32,275 bases of DNA from CAYWPG01 sp964460035. Lineage in GTDB: Bacteria; Pseudomonadota; Gammaproteobacteria; Nitrococcales; AK92. Both the position numbers and the translations under genes were made by a program. Below the pieces are notes generated by a model. It was not told the origin of the DNA. It saw only the letters and a list, made by a program, of their open reading frames with translations, and did no database searches. The stretch lies in contig CAYWPG010000040.1 in the NCBI GenBank assembly GCA_964460035.1, positions 1-32,275 of the forward strand, in the 5' to 3' direction. Below, piece after piece: positions 24,597 to 32,275 of the stretch. Each line of letters opens with the position of its first letter. Within the stretch, counting starts at the first letter, position 1.

Positions 24597-25556
24597 CCAG
24601 CCCGAACGTTTGAAGCGCCGATACACCAGAGCGCAGACGACCAGCAATGCCAGTATGACCAGCGGGTAAGCCCAGCGCCAATGCAGCTCCGGCAGGAAAT
24701 CCAGCAGGCTGAACACAACGGTGGGAATGGCGAACACACTGGCCCAGCCGGAGAACTTGCGTATTACGTCGTTCTGACGGACGGAGATCAGCGACAGATT
24801 CACCTGTACTGCGGCAGCGTACAACTCCAGCAGATGATCGATATCGGCCACTACCTCTGTCGTGTGGTCTTGCGCTTCGCGAAAGAACGCACTCATCTGG
24901 GGCAGCTCCAGCGCCTCGTAGAGGTGAGTCAGCCGAACACAGACCTCAACCAGCGGCACCGCCGCTCTTCTAAGCGACAGCATCTGCTGAACGGTTTCGT
25001 ATAAGCGTGCGGTCGCCTCCTCCTCCCGCCAGAGCGTGAACTCCTGTCCCAGGCGCTCGAAGCGCACCTCGAAGTCTTCTACGATGCCCATATACCCGCC
25101 GATCACGGTATCGATGGCGCCGTACAGTACTGCTGTGGGGTGCCCGGCGAGCCCCGCTGGCAGCGTCTCCGCCCTGGAACGAACACGTGCGTAGGTAGTG
25201 GGCCCGTCGCGCCACATGGACAGAACGAAGCGCCTGCCCACTAACAGGCGCATTTCGTCTACGCGGATGACTTGGCCGTTTCGCGGCTCGAGATGCGCGG
25301 CATGCAGCACTACTACCAGCTTCCCTTCGCGGTCGGCCACCATGGGCCGCCGTCGCGGCCTTAGGGCTGTTTCCATGCTTCTGTCGTCCAGCCCGAGAGC
25401 TGGCTGAAGCCGCCGCAGCAGTGCTTCGTCAGGCCCGTTCAGGTGCACCCACACACTGGTGTCGGCTTCCTCTAGCAGCCCGGCCACGGCATCTAGTGCG
25501 ATGCGGCCAAGCGGACGGCCAGCGCGGTATGCTCGGCATTCGAAACGGGTATCCAC
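24591..25556 (-). CDS. CorA/ZntB-fold divalent-cation transporter-like protein lacking the GMN motif
   Basis: The 321-residue protein has the CorA layout. A cytoplasmic alpha/beta domain has 'SVWVHLNGPDEALL' near the start. A long helical stalk has 'EDFEVRFERLGQEFTLWREE' and 'LSLISVRQNDVIRKFSGWASVFAIP'. Two C-terminal membrane helices follow. CorA and ZntB proteins end helix 1 with Y-G-M/V-N and a following MPEL loop. Here the loop MPEL is kept as LPEL (FLPELHWRWAYP), but GMN is replaced by Ser-Leu-Leu. Since GMN forms the selectivity filter, conventional Mg2+ or Zn2+ transport is doubtful. The start is GTG 25556, 27 bp after the sulfatase stop, with a weak ribosome-binding site, so it is likely the last gene of the sulfatase operon. 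Confidence 0.85.
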   Translation of the reverse strand: MDTRFECRAYRAGRPLGRIALDAVAGLLEEADTSVWVHLNGPDEALLRRLQPALGLDDRSMETALRPRRRPMVADREGKLVVVLHAAHLEPRNGQVIRVDEMRLLVGRRFVLSMWRDGPTTYARVRSRAETLPAGLAGHPTAVLYGAIDTVIGGYMGIVEDFEVRFERLGQEFTLWREEEATARLYETVQQMLSLRRAAVPLVEVCVRLTHLYEALELPQMSAFFREAQDHTTEVVADIDHLLELYAAAVQVNLSLISVRQNDVIRKFSGWASVFAIPTVVFSLLDFLPELHWRWAYPLVILALLVVCALVYRRFKRSGWL

Positions 25557-25583
25557 GAAGCTTGCCGCCCGGTTGCCGCCGCC

Positions 25584-27935
25584 CTACTCTCTTGCCAGTA
25601 CCTCGCGGGTTCGAGCGGCTTTGTCCTGGACCGGCCAACCCGCCACCTCCAGTTCCACCTGTTCCAGGTGGCCGGTGAACTCGAAAGGGGGACGGTAGGC
25701 ACGGGTCACTGGCGGCCCGTAGTCGCGGCCGCAATTCAGCCCTACGCTAAGGCTGAAGGTCAGCGGCACGGTGACGGGGATATCGGCCTCTGCCACCAGC
25801 TTGCGGCCTATATAGAGCTTCCCTACCCCGGGCGCGCCCTTGCCTTTGGCCACATCCGGCTTGCCGCTAGGCTGGAAATCGAAGGCCAGCTCCACCCGCC
25901 CTTCGGGCACCGGCTCGGTGGATTCGAGGTGAAACTCCTGGGCACCGACATAGTTGTGCACATAGTGCAGTTTGCGGTCCTTTACATAGAGGGAGTAGCC
26001 GCCGGTATTGCCGCCCTGGGAAAGCAGCACCCCTTCAGCACCGCCCGGCGGGATTTCCACTATGGCGGTAATGCGGTGCGGGCGGTTCAACACGTTGGCC
26101 GTCGCCTCCGCCGGCACCTGGGCTGTGCTCGGGAAGTAAACGTACCGCTCGCCGCGCGACGCCACGCGCGGGCGCTGCACAGTCATGCGTTCTACCACCC
26201 GATTGTCTAGGGGCAGCACTTGGTACTTGCCGGCTTCCACGTACCACAAGGCGATCATCTCCAGCAGCTTGTCCCGACGCGCATCGGCCAGGTTCTTGGT
26301 CTCGGTCGGATCTTCGGCCACGTGGTACAGCTCCCAGCCCTCGGCATCCAAGCGGCGCAGCGTTTCCTCGGTGATAAGCATCCCCTCCGGCGGCGCTTCG
26401 CTGTAGGAAGGCGCGGGCACAGGGCAAACGGCTTTCCAGCCGTCTTGATAAATGGAGCGATGGCCCAGTGTCTCGAAGTACTGGGTGCGGTGGCGGGATT
26501 CCGCGCTAGGCCTATCGAAGCTGTAGGCGAAACTCACCCCGTGTATGGGACTTTGAGCGACTCCACGGATATATCTAGGCGGCTCTATCTCCAGCGCTTC
26601 CAGTACCGTGGGCATCAGATCGATTGCATGCACGTATTGGTGACGCACCTCCCCCCGCGATTTGAAACCGGCCGGCCAATGCACGATGAGCGGATCGGTC
26701 GTACCGCCCTGATAGGTCTCTCGCTTCCAGCGACGGAATGGCGTATCGCCCGCGAAAGCCCAGCCTCGGGGGTAGTGGTTGAATTGCCTGGGGCCGCCCA
26801 ACTCGTCGATAACCTTGAGGTTATCCTCCAGTGAGTCGGGTACGTTGTTGAAGAACCGGTTCTCGTTCATCGATCCGGTTGCCCCGCCCTCCGCGCTGGC
26901 GCCATTGTCGGAGACCACCATTACCAGGGTGTTGTCCAGCTGCCCCCGCCTGCGCAGATGCTCCAGCACCCGGCCTATGTGATGATCGGTATGCTCGAGA
27001 AAACCCGCGTATACCTCCATCATACGGGCATAGAGCTGGCGCTCGTCCGCGCTCAGAGTATTCCAATCCTGTACGTCCGGATCGTGCTCCGAGAGCACCG
27101 CATCCGGCGCGAACAACCCCAACTCTTTCTGGCGCTTGAACGTTCTTTCTCTATACGCATCCCAGCCGTCATCGAACTGCCCCTTGTAACGATCCGCCCA
27201 CTCCTTGGGCACATGATGCGGCGCATGCATGGCGCCAGTGGCGAAGTACAGAAAGAAGGGTTTGTCCGGCGCTGCCTGTTTGGCGTCGTCGACGAACTGG
27301 ATGGCTTTATCGGCCAAGTCCTCCGTAAGGTGGTAACCCTCCTCCGGTGTTTTTGGCGGGTCCACCTGGTGGTTGTCGTGTACCAGATCCGGGTAGTACT
27401 GGTGCGTGTCGCCACGCATGAAACCGTAGTAGCGTTCGAAGCCGCGCCCAAGCGGCCAGCGGTCATAAGGGCCGGCAGCGCTGCACTGCTCGAACGGCGT
27501 GAGATGCCACTTGCCCACGGCGTAAGTGTTGTAGCCGTTCATCCGCAGGATCTCGGACAAGAAGCCGTTCTCGAACGGAATCATTCCGTGGGATCCTGGA
27601 AAGCCGGTAGACATGTCGATAACCGCCCCGACGCCATTGGAGTGGTGGTTGCGTCCGGTGAGCAGGCAGCTGCGGGTGGGTGAGCACAACGCAGGGGTGT
27701 GATAGTTGCTGTATCTCAGTCCATCTTCCGCCAGACGATCGAGGTTTGGCGTGCGGATCGGCGACCCGAAGCAGCCCAGTTGCCCGTACCCCAGATCGTC
27801 CAGGACTATGAACATTACGTTAGGGGCACCCTTTCTGGCGCGGTTCAGTGCCGGCCAAGCCGGCTCCGAGCGTTCGATGGTGCGTCCGATCACGCCGGGG
27901 AATGGCTCGCCTGGCAGATATTCCTTGATCGCCAT
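25584..27935 (-). CDS. Type I arylsulfatase, cytoplasmic, about 783 residues
   Basis: This sulfatase hydrolyses sulfate esters using a formylglycine made from a cysteine. The site is Cys84 in CSPTRSCLLTGRN, an exact CxPxR consensus. Metal-binding 'VLDDLGYGQLG' precedes it, and GKWHL, the SDNGAS metal ligands and 'GTTDPLIVHWP' follow. Residues about 30-560 are the catalytic domain and about 600-783 a beta-rich C-terminal module (LNRPHRITAIVEIPPG, ending EVAGWP). The long form resembles mycobacterial/actinobacterial AtsA/AtsD-type sulfatases more than the 536-residue Pseudomonas AtsA. No signal peptide is present, so it is probably cytosolic. ATG 27935 has AAGGAGG directly upstream. Neighbours are a SulP transporter upstream and the CorA-like gene downstream. 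Confidence 0.93.
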   Translation of the reverse strand: MAIKEYLPGEPFPGVIGRTIERSEPAWPALNRARKGAPNVMFIVLDDLGYGQLGCFGSPIRTPNLDRLAEDGLRYSNYHTPALCSPTRSCLLTGRNHHSNGVGAVIDMSTGFPGSHGMIPFENGFLSEILRMNGYNTYAVGKWHLTPFEQCSAAGPYDRWPLGRGFERYYGFMRGDTHQYYPDLVHDNHQVDPPKTPEEGYHLTEDLADKAIQFVDDAKQAAPDKPFFLYFATGAMHAPHHVPKEWADRYKGQFDDGWDAYRERTFKRQKELGLFAPDAVLSEHDPDVQDWNTLSADERQLYARMMEVYAGFLEHTDHHIGRVLEHLRRRGQLDNTLVMVVSDNGASAEGGATGSMNENRFFNNVPDSLEDNLKVIDELGGPRQFNHYPRGWAFAGDTPFRRWKRETYQGGTTDPLIVHWPAGFKSRGEVRHQYVHAIDLMPTVLEALEIEPPRYIRGVAQSPIHGVSFAYSFDRPSAESRHRTQYFETLGHRSIYQDGWKAVCPVPAPSYSEAPPEGMLITEETLRRLDAEGWELYHVAEDPTETKNLADARRDKLLEMIALWYVEAGKYQVLPLDNRVVERMTVQRPRVASRGERYVYFPSTAQVPAEATANVLNRPHRITAIVEIPPGGAEGVLLSQGGNTGGYSLYVKDRKLHYVHNYVGAQEFHLESTEPVPEGRVELAFDFQPSGKPDVAKGKGAPGVGKLYIGRKLVAEADIPVTVPLTFSLSVGLNCGRDYGPPVTRAYRPPFEFTGHLEQVELEVAGWPVQDKAARTREVLARE

Positions 27936-28078
27936 TCGGACCTCCTTGGCAAAGCTCGCCTCGAACCCAGAACCCAGGTTCGCACCGGTATGGGGCCACG
28001 AGTATCGGCCAGCAAGCCGATCGGGAGTCCGCTTCGGGCCACTAACGGTCTTGCGCGGCATAAAGGTCCAGGCTTATG

Positions 28079-29833
28079 TCACCGTCCTGCCCTGTTGTTG
28101 TCGTGGGCTCCCCGCGAGCCAGCCGATGTATTCTCAAGAGCTCTTGGCCGCACGCGGCGCCAGGGCGCCTCGTTGCCGGCCAAGCCAGGCGCTGGCATCT
28201 GCCACAGCGTCGGCGGTGCGGCGCCGATTACTGTTTCGGCCGGGAGAACGCGCACCACATCTTCTTGCGCCAGTTTTCCGCTACGCTGCAGTTGACGCGT
28301 TACCTCCGGCGCCGTCCCGGCCAAGTACAGCCGCCCTCCAGCCGCGGCTAGGTCTTCCGCGTAGTCATCCAGCACATCGATCAGGGTGGAACCTAGGCGG
28401 CTGCGCCCGCGCAGGCGTAGCACCACCACCGCCTGCTCGCTTCCCGCTGGCGTCGGCAAAGCCTCGCGCAAGGTTCGGGCTCCGGCGAAGAACAGACTGC
28501 CGTAGACATTGAAAACCGTTACGGTGCGGCTGGCCAGGTGCTGCGGCGGCTTAGTCTCGGCGATATCGCCGTTGGGTTGCCGCACCAAGGCCAACACGGT
28601 GACGTCGCTGGCAGCTTCGGCCAGGTATAGGAGCACGCTGAGCGCGACGCCCAGCGCTACCGCCTGCGGAATGGACAGCACCAGGGTAGCGAGAAAAGTC
28701 ACCAGGATGGACCAGCGGCCCGCCCCGCCGGTGCGCCAGATGGAATACGCCTCCGCCGGATCTATGGCGCTTACCCCGGAGACGATCATCAACGCCGCCA
28801 GTACCGTCATAGGCACATAGCCAACCAGTCCCGGCATCGACATCACTATGATCAGCATCCACACACCGCTGCAGATGCCAGCCCAGCGGCTGCGCGCACC
28901 CACCTTCACGTTGAGGGCAGTCTGCCCCACCGAACCGCCGGCGGGAATGCCTGAAATCAGTCCGGCGGCCACATTGCCGGCGCCCTGGGCCAGCAGATCG
29001 CGGGAAACGTTCACGGGGCGCCCGTCCGGGTTCTCCACGGTCTGGCTAACGCCGGCACCTTGGACAGCGATTACCACCGCCACTGCGGCTGCCGAGAACA
29101 GCAACTCCACGTCGAAAAATTCCATCCTAGGCGGGCTCAGCGGCGGCAAGCCGCGCGGAATGGCGCTCACATCGCCCACCCGCTGCACTTCGTCCCAGCC
29201 CAACAGCAACACGGTCAGCGTAGGAAGTATCAGCGCCAGTAAGGATGACAAACCAGCCAGCCGGGTACGGGCCAGAGCCGTTATGATCGTCAAGGCCAAG
29301 CCGCCGATAGCCAAGGTCTGCAGACTGACCTGTTCCAATCCGCCAAGCAGCTTCAGGGCTTGGAGCAGCACGCCGTCACCTTCTGCTTTGACCCCGCACA
29401 GCGGCGCGAGTTGGTCGAGAATCAACACGACAGCTACCCCGAGCAGAAAGCCGGTCATCACCGCATGAGAAACAAAGCGCATCAACCGGCCCAAACGCAG
29501 CAATCCGAACAAGATCAGCCATAACCCGGTAAGTACGACCAGCAGGAACATGGCGGCCGCACGCTGCTGCGGCGGCAACTCGGCCACTGCCTGACCGGCT
29601 GCCAGGGCAGCAGCGCTGGTGGTAGCAATCTGCATGAGTTGAGCGCTTGCCAAGGAGCCGCCGACCGCTGGCGCGGCGATACTGGTATAGAGCCCGCAGA
29701 CCGGATTGACCCCGGCCAGTGCTGCTGACGCCAAGCCATCTGGGACATTGACGACCGCGTTGATCAGGCCTGCGATTACATCCTTGCCGATCCGAAGCCG
29801 CACGCCTACCTGGCTCCAATGACAGACGCACAC
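28079..29833 (-). CDS. SulP family inorganic anion transporter with STAS domain (second copy)
   Basis: This is a paralogue of the SulP at 22863, within the same subgroup: 'NVPDGLASAALAGVNPVCGLYTS', 'VQGAGVSQTVENPDG', 'GGSVGQTALNVKVGARSRWA' and a STAS domain with 'YGSLFFAGAR' and 'VVLRLRGRSRLGSTLID'. The protein is 584 residues from GTG 29833; GTG 29803, preceded by AGG and GGAG, is an equally plausible start ten residues later. After the STAS domain a polar, Arg-rich tail of about 45 residues has no counterpart in the other copy. It lies directly upstream of the arylsulfatase in the same direction, so moving the sulfate released by that enzyme is its most likely job. Direction of transport cannot be told. 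Confidence 0.9.
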   Translation of the reverse strand: MCVCHWSQVGVRLRIGKDVIAGLINAVVNVPDGLASAALAGVNPVCGLYTSIAAPAVGGSLASAQLMQIATTSAAALAAGQAVAELPPQQRAAAMFLLVVLTGLWLILFGLLRLGRLMRFVSHAVMTGFLLGVAVVLILDQLAPLCGVKAEGDGVLLQALKLLGGLEQVSLQTLAIGGLALTIITALARTRLAGLSSLLALILPTLTVLLLGWDEVQRVGDVSAIPRGLPPLSPPRMEFFDVELLFSAAAVAVVIAVQGAGVSQTVENPDGRPVNVSRDLLAQGAGNVAAGLISGIPAGGSVGQTALNVKVGARSRWAGICSGVWMLIIVMSMPGLVGYVPMTVLAALMIVSGVSAIDPAEAYSIWRTGGAGRWSILVTFLATLVLSIPQAVALGVALSVLLYLAEAASDVTVLALVRQPNGDIAETKPPQHLASRTVTVFNVYGSLFFAGARTLREALPTPAGSEQAVVVLRLRGRSRLGSTLIDVLDDYAEDLAAAGGRLYLAGTAPEVTRQLQRSGKLAQEDVVRVLPAETVIGAAPPTLWQMPAPGLAGNEAPWRRVRPRALENTSAGSRGAHDNNRAGR

Positions 29834-29915
29834 CAGCTGTCTATCGGCACCGGTCGGCTACGGTTGTCACCAGGCCCAGGAATGGCGCTGGGCGGTTCCT
29901 GCCGGTCCATAACGG

Positions 29916-30794
29916 CTACCTGGACTCCCGCCGCCGCTTGGCTCCTTTAATGGGCTCGGGTGGTCGACGGCGCAGAAAAGCGGCCACCGGAAAGAGGATG
30001 ACAAACCCAATCAGGGAGCTAACCACGACCATGGTGATCGTGTTCGGGTCTCTGGTCGCCTGCGTGGCCACCACCGCGGCGGCCGAGATATTGCGTTGAG
30101 AGGTGGCCAGCCCAAGAACCTCGCGCCTGGCTCGCCCAGGGCCGCCCAGCAAGTAGCCTATGCTGAAAGCCCCTACGACCACGATTACGGCAGCCGGGAT
30201 AGCGCTGGTGCCGAACACGGTAAGGATGCCCGACAGATTGGCCAGTACCGTCGCTGCTATCACCACGGCCAAGGCAATACTGGAGAGCCTGCTCAGTGAC
30301 TGCTGCAAAGCCAAGGCCCAGGGTTCGGCGTAGCTGCGCAACAGCAGTCCTGCCCCCAGCGGCACCAACATAGTGAGCAGCAGCGGTTGCGCAATGGCCG
30401 CCGCGCTGATCTCGGCTCGCGGCAGCGCGAGCGGAACGACCAGCGGCATGTAAACGATGGTTGCGGGCAGCAACACCAGCAGCGCCGCGGCACTCAAGGT
30501 CAAGTCCGCTTCGGCGACGGCAGCCAGTTTGATGAGAAACGGTGCGCCTGCTGCTGTGGCCACCAGGAACACACCGACGGCCAGCGCCTGCGGGGGATCC
30601 AGCAGCGCCAACACCAACAACGCCAGCAACGGTACCAGTACGAAGTTGGCAACGAGCACCCGCAGCAGTGCTCCGACATCGCGAAGCTGCAGGACAATCT
30701 CCCGGAAGTGGCTACCTGCACCGGCCGAGAGCATGCTGCTCACGGCAAATACGATCACCGCGACGTTCAGTAGCACCGAAAATAGTCCGCTCAT
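29916..30794 (-). CDS. Bile acid:sodium symporter (BASS/SBF) family transporter
   Basis: The 292-residue membrane protein has about nine to ten hydrophobic segments and the BASS family pattern 'GLATSQRNISAAAVVATQ' near residue 235, corresponding to the 'G.G.RN.A.A' sodium/substrate-binding crossover. The N-terminal half has 'LVANFVLVPLLALLVLALL' and 'TAAGAPFLIKLAAVAEAD', matching the first crossover. ATG 30794 has GGGAGGAG seven bases upstream and lies 4 bp after the stop of the decayed FGE gene, so the two are translationally coupled. Family members carry bile acids, sulfated steroids, pantoate or pyruvate with Na+. In this cluster uptake of an amphipathic sulfate ester is an attractive guess. 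Confidence 0.87.
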   Translation of the reverse strand: MSGLFSVLLNVAVIVFAVSSMLSAGAGSHFREIVLQLRDVGALLRVLVANFVLVPLLALLVLALLDPPQALAVGVFLVATAAGAPFLIKLAAVAEADLTLSAAALLVLLPATIVYMPLVVPLALPRAEISAAAIAQPLLLTMLVPLGAGLLLRSYAEPWALALQQSLSRLSSIALAVVIAATVLANLSGILTVFGTSAIPAAVIVVVGAFSIGYLLGGPGRARREVLGLATSQRNISAAAVVATQATRDPNTITMVVVSSLIGFVILFPVAAFLRRRPPEPIKGAKRRRESR

Positions 30795-30798
30795 TGCG

Positions 30799-31329
30799 CT
30801 ACTCCTCCCGCTCGCGCCGCACACAACGGAAAGCCACGTGGCACGTGTAGTGTCTATGGGCTGTAGGAGTCGAGCTGGCGGGTGCTAGCGGCGGCAGTTG
30901 TTCGGGGCGCACAGGTGGGAGCCGCCCTTGAGGACCTTGCGCGGTATGCACCACCGGATGATCGTCCAGCCCTAGGATATCGCTGCCGGGGCCACGCGGA
31001 TGACGCCGATCCGCTCCCGGCACGTCCGGCGCCGGCTGCTTCACGAAAACCAGCGAACCGGCGCGGAGCAGTTCCGCTGGAGCGCCAGGATAGTCTTCGA
31101 GGGGTGGTGGCAGTTCGGCGAAAGTGATATGACCGGTGGTTTCGACGAAAGCCCGGCCCCGGGCGTTGGTTACCGGTGTCCGGTCCATGCAGAAACCATC
31201 TACTCCTACCCTATGGGCCGGCGCTTCTACCGGATAGTGGCGGTCTGACCCCATGCGAAATGTCCCGCCGGGAATCCGAAACTCGCTTCCGGCGAGGTTC
31301 ACGCCTATAGCTTCACCGATCCTCGTCAT
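30799..31329 (-). pseudogene. Decayed formylglycine-generating enzyme (SUMF1/FGE family)
   Basis: The N-terminal third is clear FGE sequence: 'FRIPGGTFRMGSDRHYP', 'HRVGVDGFCMDRTPVTNA', 'DYPGAPAELLRAGSLVF', 'GADRRHPRGPGSDI' and 'LDDHPVVH'. The C-terminus is clear as well: 'CHVAFRCVRR'. The roughly 160 residues expected between them are missing, and a smaller piece is lost between SLVFVKQPAPD and VPGAD. Just after HPVVH the frame is shifted: at 30885-30941 another frame reads RKVLKGGSHLCAPNNCRR then a stop, holding the CxxxxC copper/active-site cysteines. The frame returns for the last residues, so the 176-codon frame stays open but cannot encode an active enzyme. The start (ATG 31329, AGGGAG seven bases upstream) is preserved. 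It heads the sulfatase operon. Confidence 0.88.
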
Positions 31330-31588
31330 GCGTAGACTCCCTGTCACGCTGACGGCTTGAACATGCGGCCGCTTACGGATGATTAAAGTTGCATGCGGAC
31401 ATACCAGGAGCCATAGCATACGGCCTGAGCGCCTGAATCCGCGGCTTCTGCCACGGGCGGGCATTGTTCTCCCGGCCCTTCTATCGCGCGCCCTGCTTGG
31501 GGCTGGATTCGGACACAGGCGGCCATAGATCGGCCGGCGAAGCGGTTGGTACTGCTTCCATCAGCGTTTCAGCAAGAGGAGCCAGTCC
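31330..31588. other. Divergent region between FGE pseudogene and dps
   Basis: These 259 bp separate the start of the sulfatase-operon pseudogene (minus) from dps (plus), so both promoters should lie here. A TTTAAT hexamer at about 31383-31388 on the minus strand could be a -10 for the operon, but no matching -35 is seen. A clear GAGGAG precedes the dps start at the right edge. Confidence 0.4.
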
Positions 31589-32113
31589 ATGAAAAGATCC
31601 ATCTCAGCGAAGCGACAAAGCAGTGCGCAGTCCCAGGCGGAACTGGCCACCCCCACCGATCTTGAGCAATCGGCGGTGGCGGCCATCGCGGAGGCCCTGA
31701 ACGCTCTTCTGGCGGATGTGTTTGCCTTGTACGTAAAGACCAAGAACTATCACTGGCATGTCAGCGGACCTAACTTCCGCGACTACCACGAGTTGCTGGA
31801 CGAACAAGGAGCACAGCTCCTTGCCATGGTAGATCCCATCGCCGAACGCGTACGCAAGCTCGGTATGGGCACGCTCAAGTCCATAGGCCAGATCGCCGGT
31901 CTGCAGCGCTTGGCCGACGACGAGGCCGATTACGTGGAGCCGCAGCAGATGCTTGCCACGCTGTGTGAAGACAACAGGCAGCTGGCGATAAGGCTGCGCG
32001 AGGCGCATGGTCTTTGCGACGAACACCAAGACCGTGCCACAGCCAGTCTGATCGAGAACTGGATCGACGAGACCGAAGAGCGCATCTGGTTCCTATATGA
32101 AACAACTCGTTAG
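31589..32113 (+). CDS. dps: Dps family DNA-protection ferritin-like protein
   Basis: The 174-residue protein belongs to the Dps family, which forms 12-subunit shells that oxidise and store iron with hydrogen peroxide and protect DNA in starvation. The ferroxidase signature 'KTKNYHWHVSGPNFRDYHELLDEQ' carries His55 with the downstream Asp and Glu ligands. The four-helix bundle then continues to 'ENWIDETEERIWFLYETTR'. A polar, lysine/serine/glutamine-rich N-terminal tail of about 20 residues is consistent with DNA contact. GAGGAG lies seven bases before ATG 31589. No OxyR or Fur site could be identified with confidence. The gene is intact and of normal length. Confidence 0.94.
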   Translation: MKRSISAKRQSSAQSQAELATPTDLEQSAVAAIAEALNALLADVFALYVKTKNYHWHVSGPNFRDYHELLDEQGAQLLAMVDPIAERVRKLGMGTLKSIGQIAGLQRLADDEADYVEPQQMLATLCEDNRQLAIRLREAHGLCDEHQDRATASLIENWIDETEERIWFLYETTR

Positions 32114-32275
32114 ATCAGAGACTTGACTGCCTTATCTTAGATCGGCTCGCAAGTATGACTTTATTCGGCGGCCAGCTTGCGGTGTACCGGGGTTATGACA
32201 AAGCGCCGACGGCGGCCTGCCTGTTGTAGCCCCGTTTTCGACCGGACACTTTGTTGCGTGAGCAAAGCCTAGGCA

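Noticed and set aside
32155..32229. 24-codon frame after dps (MTLFGGQLAVYRGYDKAP)
   Set aside because: No ribosome-binding site and too short to judge; composition could arise by chance.

Overview
The window looks like chromosomal DNA from a GC-rich proteobacterium, most likely gammaproteobacterial. By eye it is around 60% G+C. It carries a glutaminyl-tRNA synthetase of the beta/gamma-proteobacterial type, a DegP/DegQ protease, a ClsA-type cardiolipin synthase, PolX and Dps. Genes are densely packed on both strands. No rRNA, tRNA, CRISPR array, intact insertion sequence or prophage was seen.

Layout. Bases 1-214 hold the frameshifted C-terminal end of a probable SAM-dependent methyltransferase. 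The minus strand from about 5043 to 291 carries a DegQ-like periplasmic protease, a YbaK-type deacylase, an SDR oxidoreductase and glnS. The plus strand at 5402-6743 has a DUF72 protein and a small Cys-rich protein, closed off by a very strong hairpin. PolX and a secreted GH13 glycosidase follow on the minus strand. A membrane NIT-GGDEF-EAL signalling protein and an MFS/GST pair lie on the plus strand (11103-15416). Next come a zinc alcohol dehydrogenase (minus), and a polysaccharide deacetylase with an unrecognised 298-residue protein (plus). A 973-bp stretch without a recognisable gene (19233-20205) holds AT-rich palindromes and short repeats. It is followed by cardiolipin synthase (minus) and an acetoin-reductase-like SDR (plus).

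The most distinctive region is 22.8-31.3 kb, which looks like a sulfate-ester module. On the minus strand, in transcription order, are a decayed formylglycine-generating enzyme (FGE) gene, a bile-acid/sodium-symporter-like transporter, a SulP anion transporter with a STAS domain, a large cytoplasmic type I arylsulfatase with an intact CxPxR formylglycine site, and a CorA-fold channel that lacks the GMN signature. A second SulP of the same subfamily converges on it from the plus strand and overlaps the CorA-like gene by 6 bp. The inferred logic is uptake of an amphipathic sulfate ester by the symporter-like protein, cytosolic hydrolysis by the sulfatase, and movement of the released sulfate by SulP. 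The local FGE cannot work, because it has lost its middle and its catalytic cysteines are out of frame. The sulfatase would therefore need a maturase encoded elsewhere, or be inactive. A Dps ferritin-like protein ends the window.
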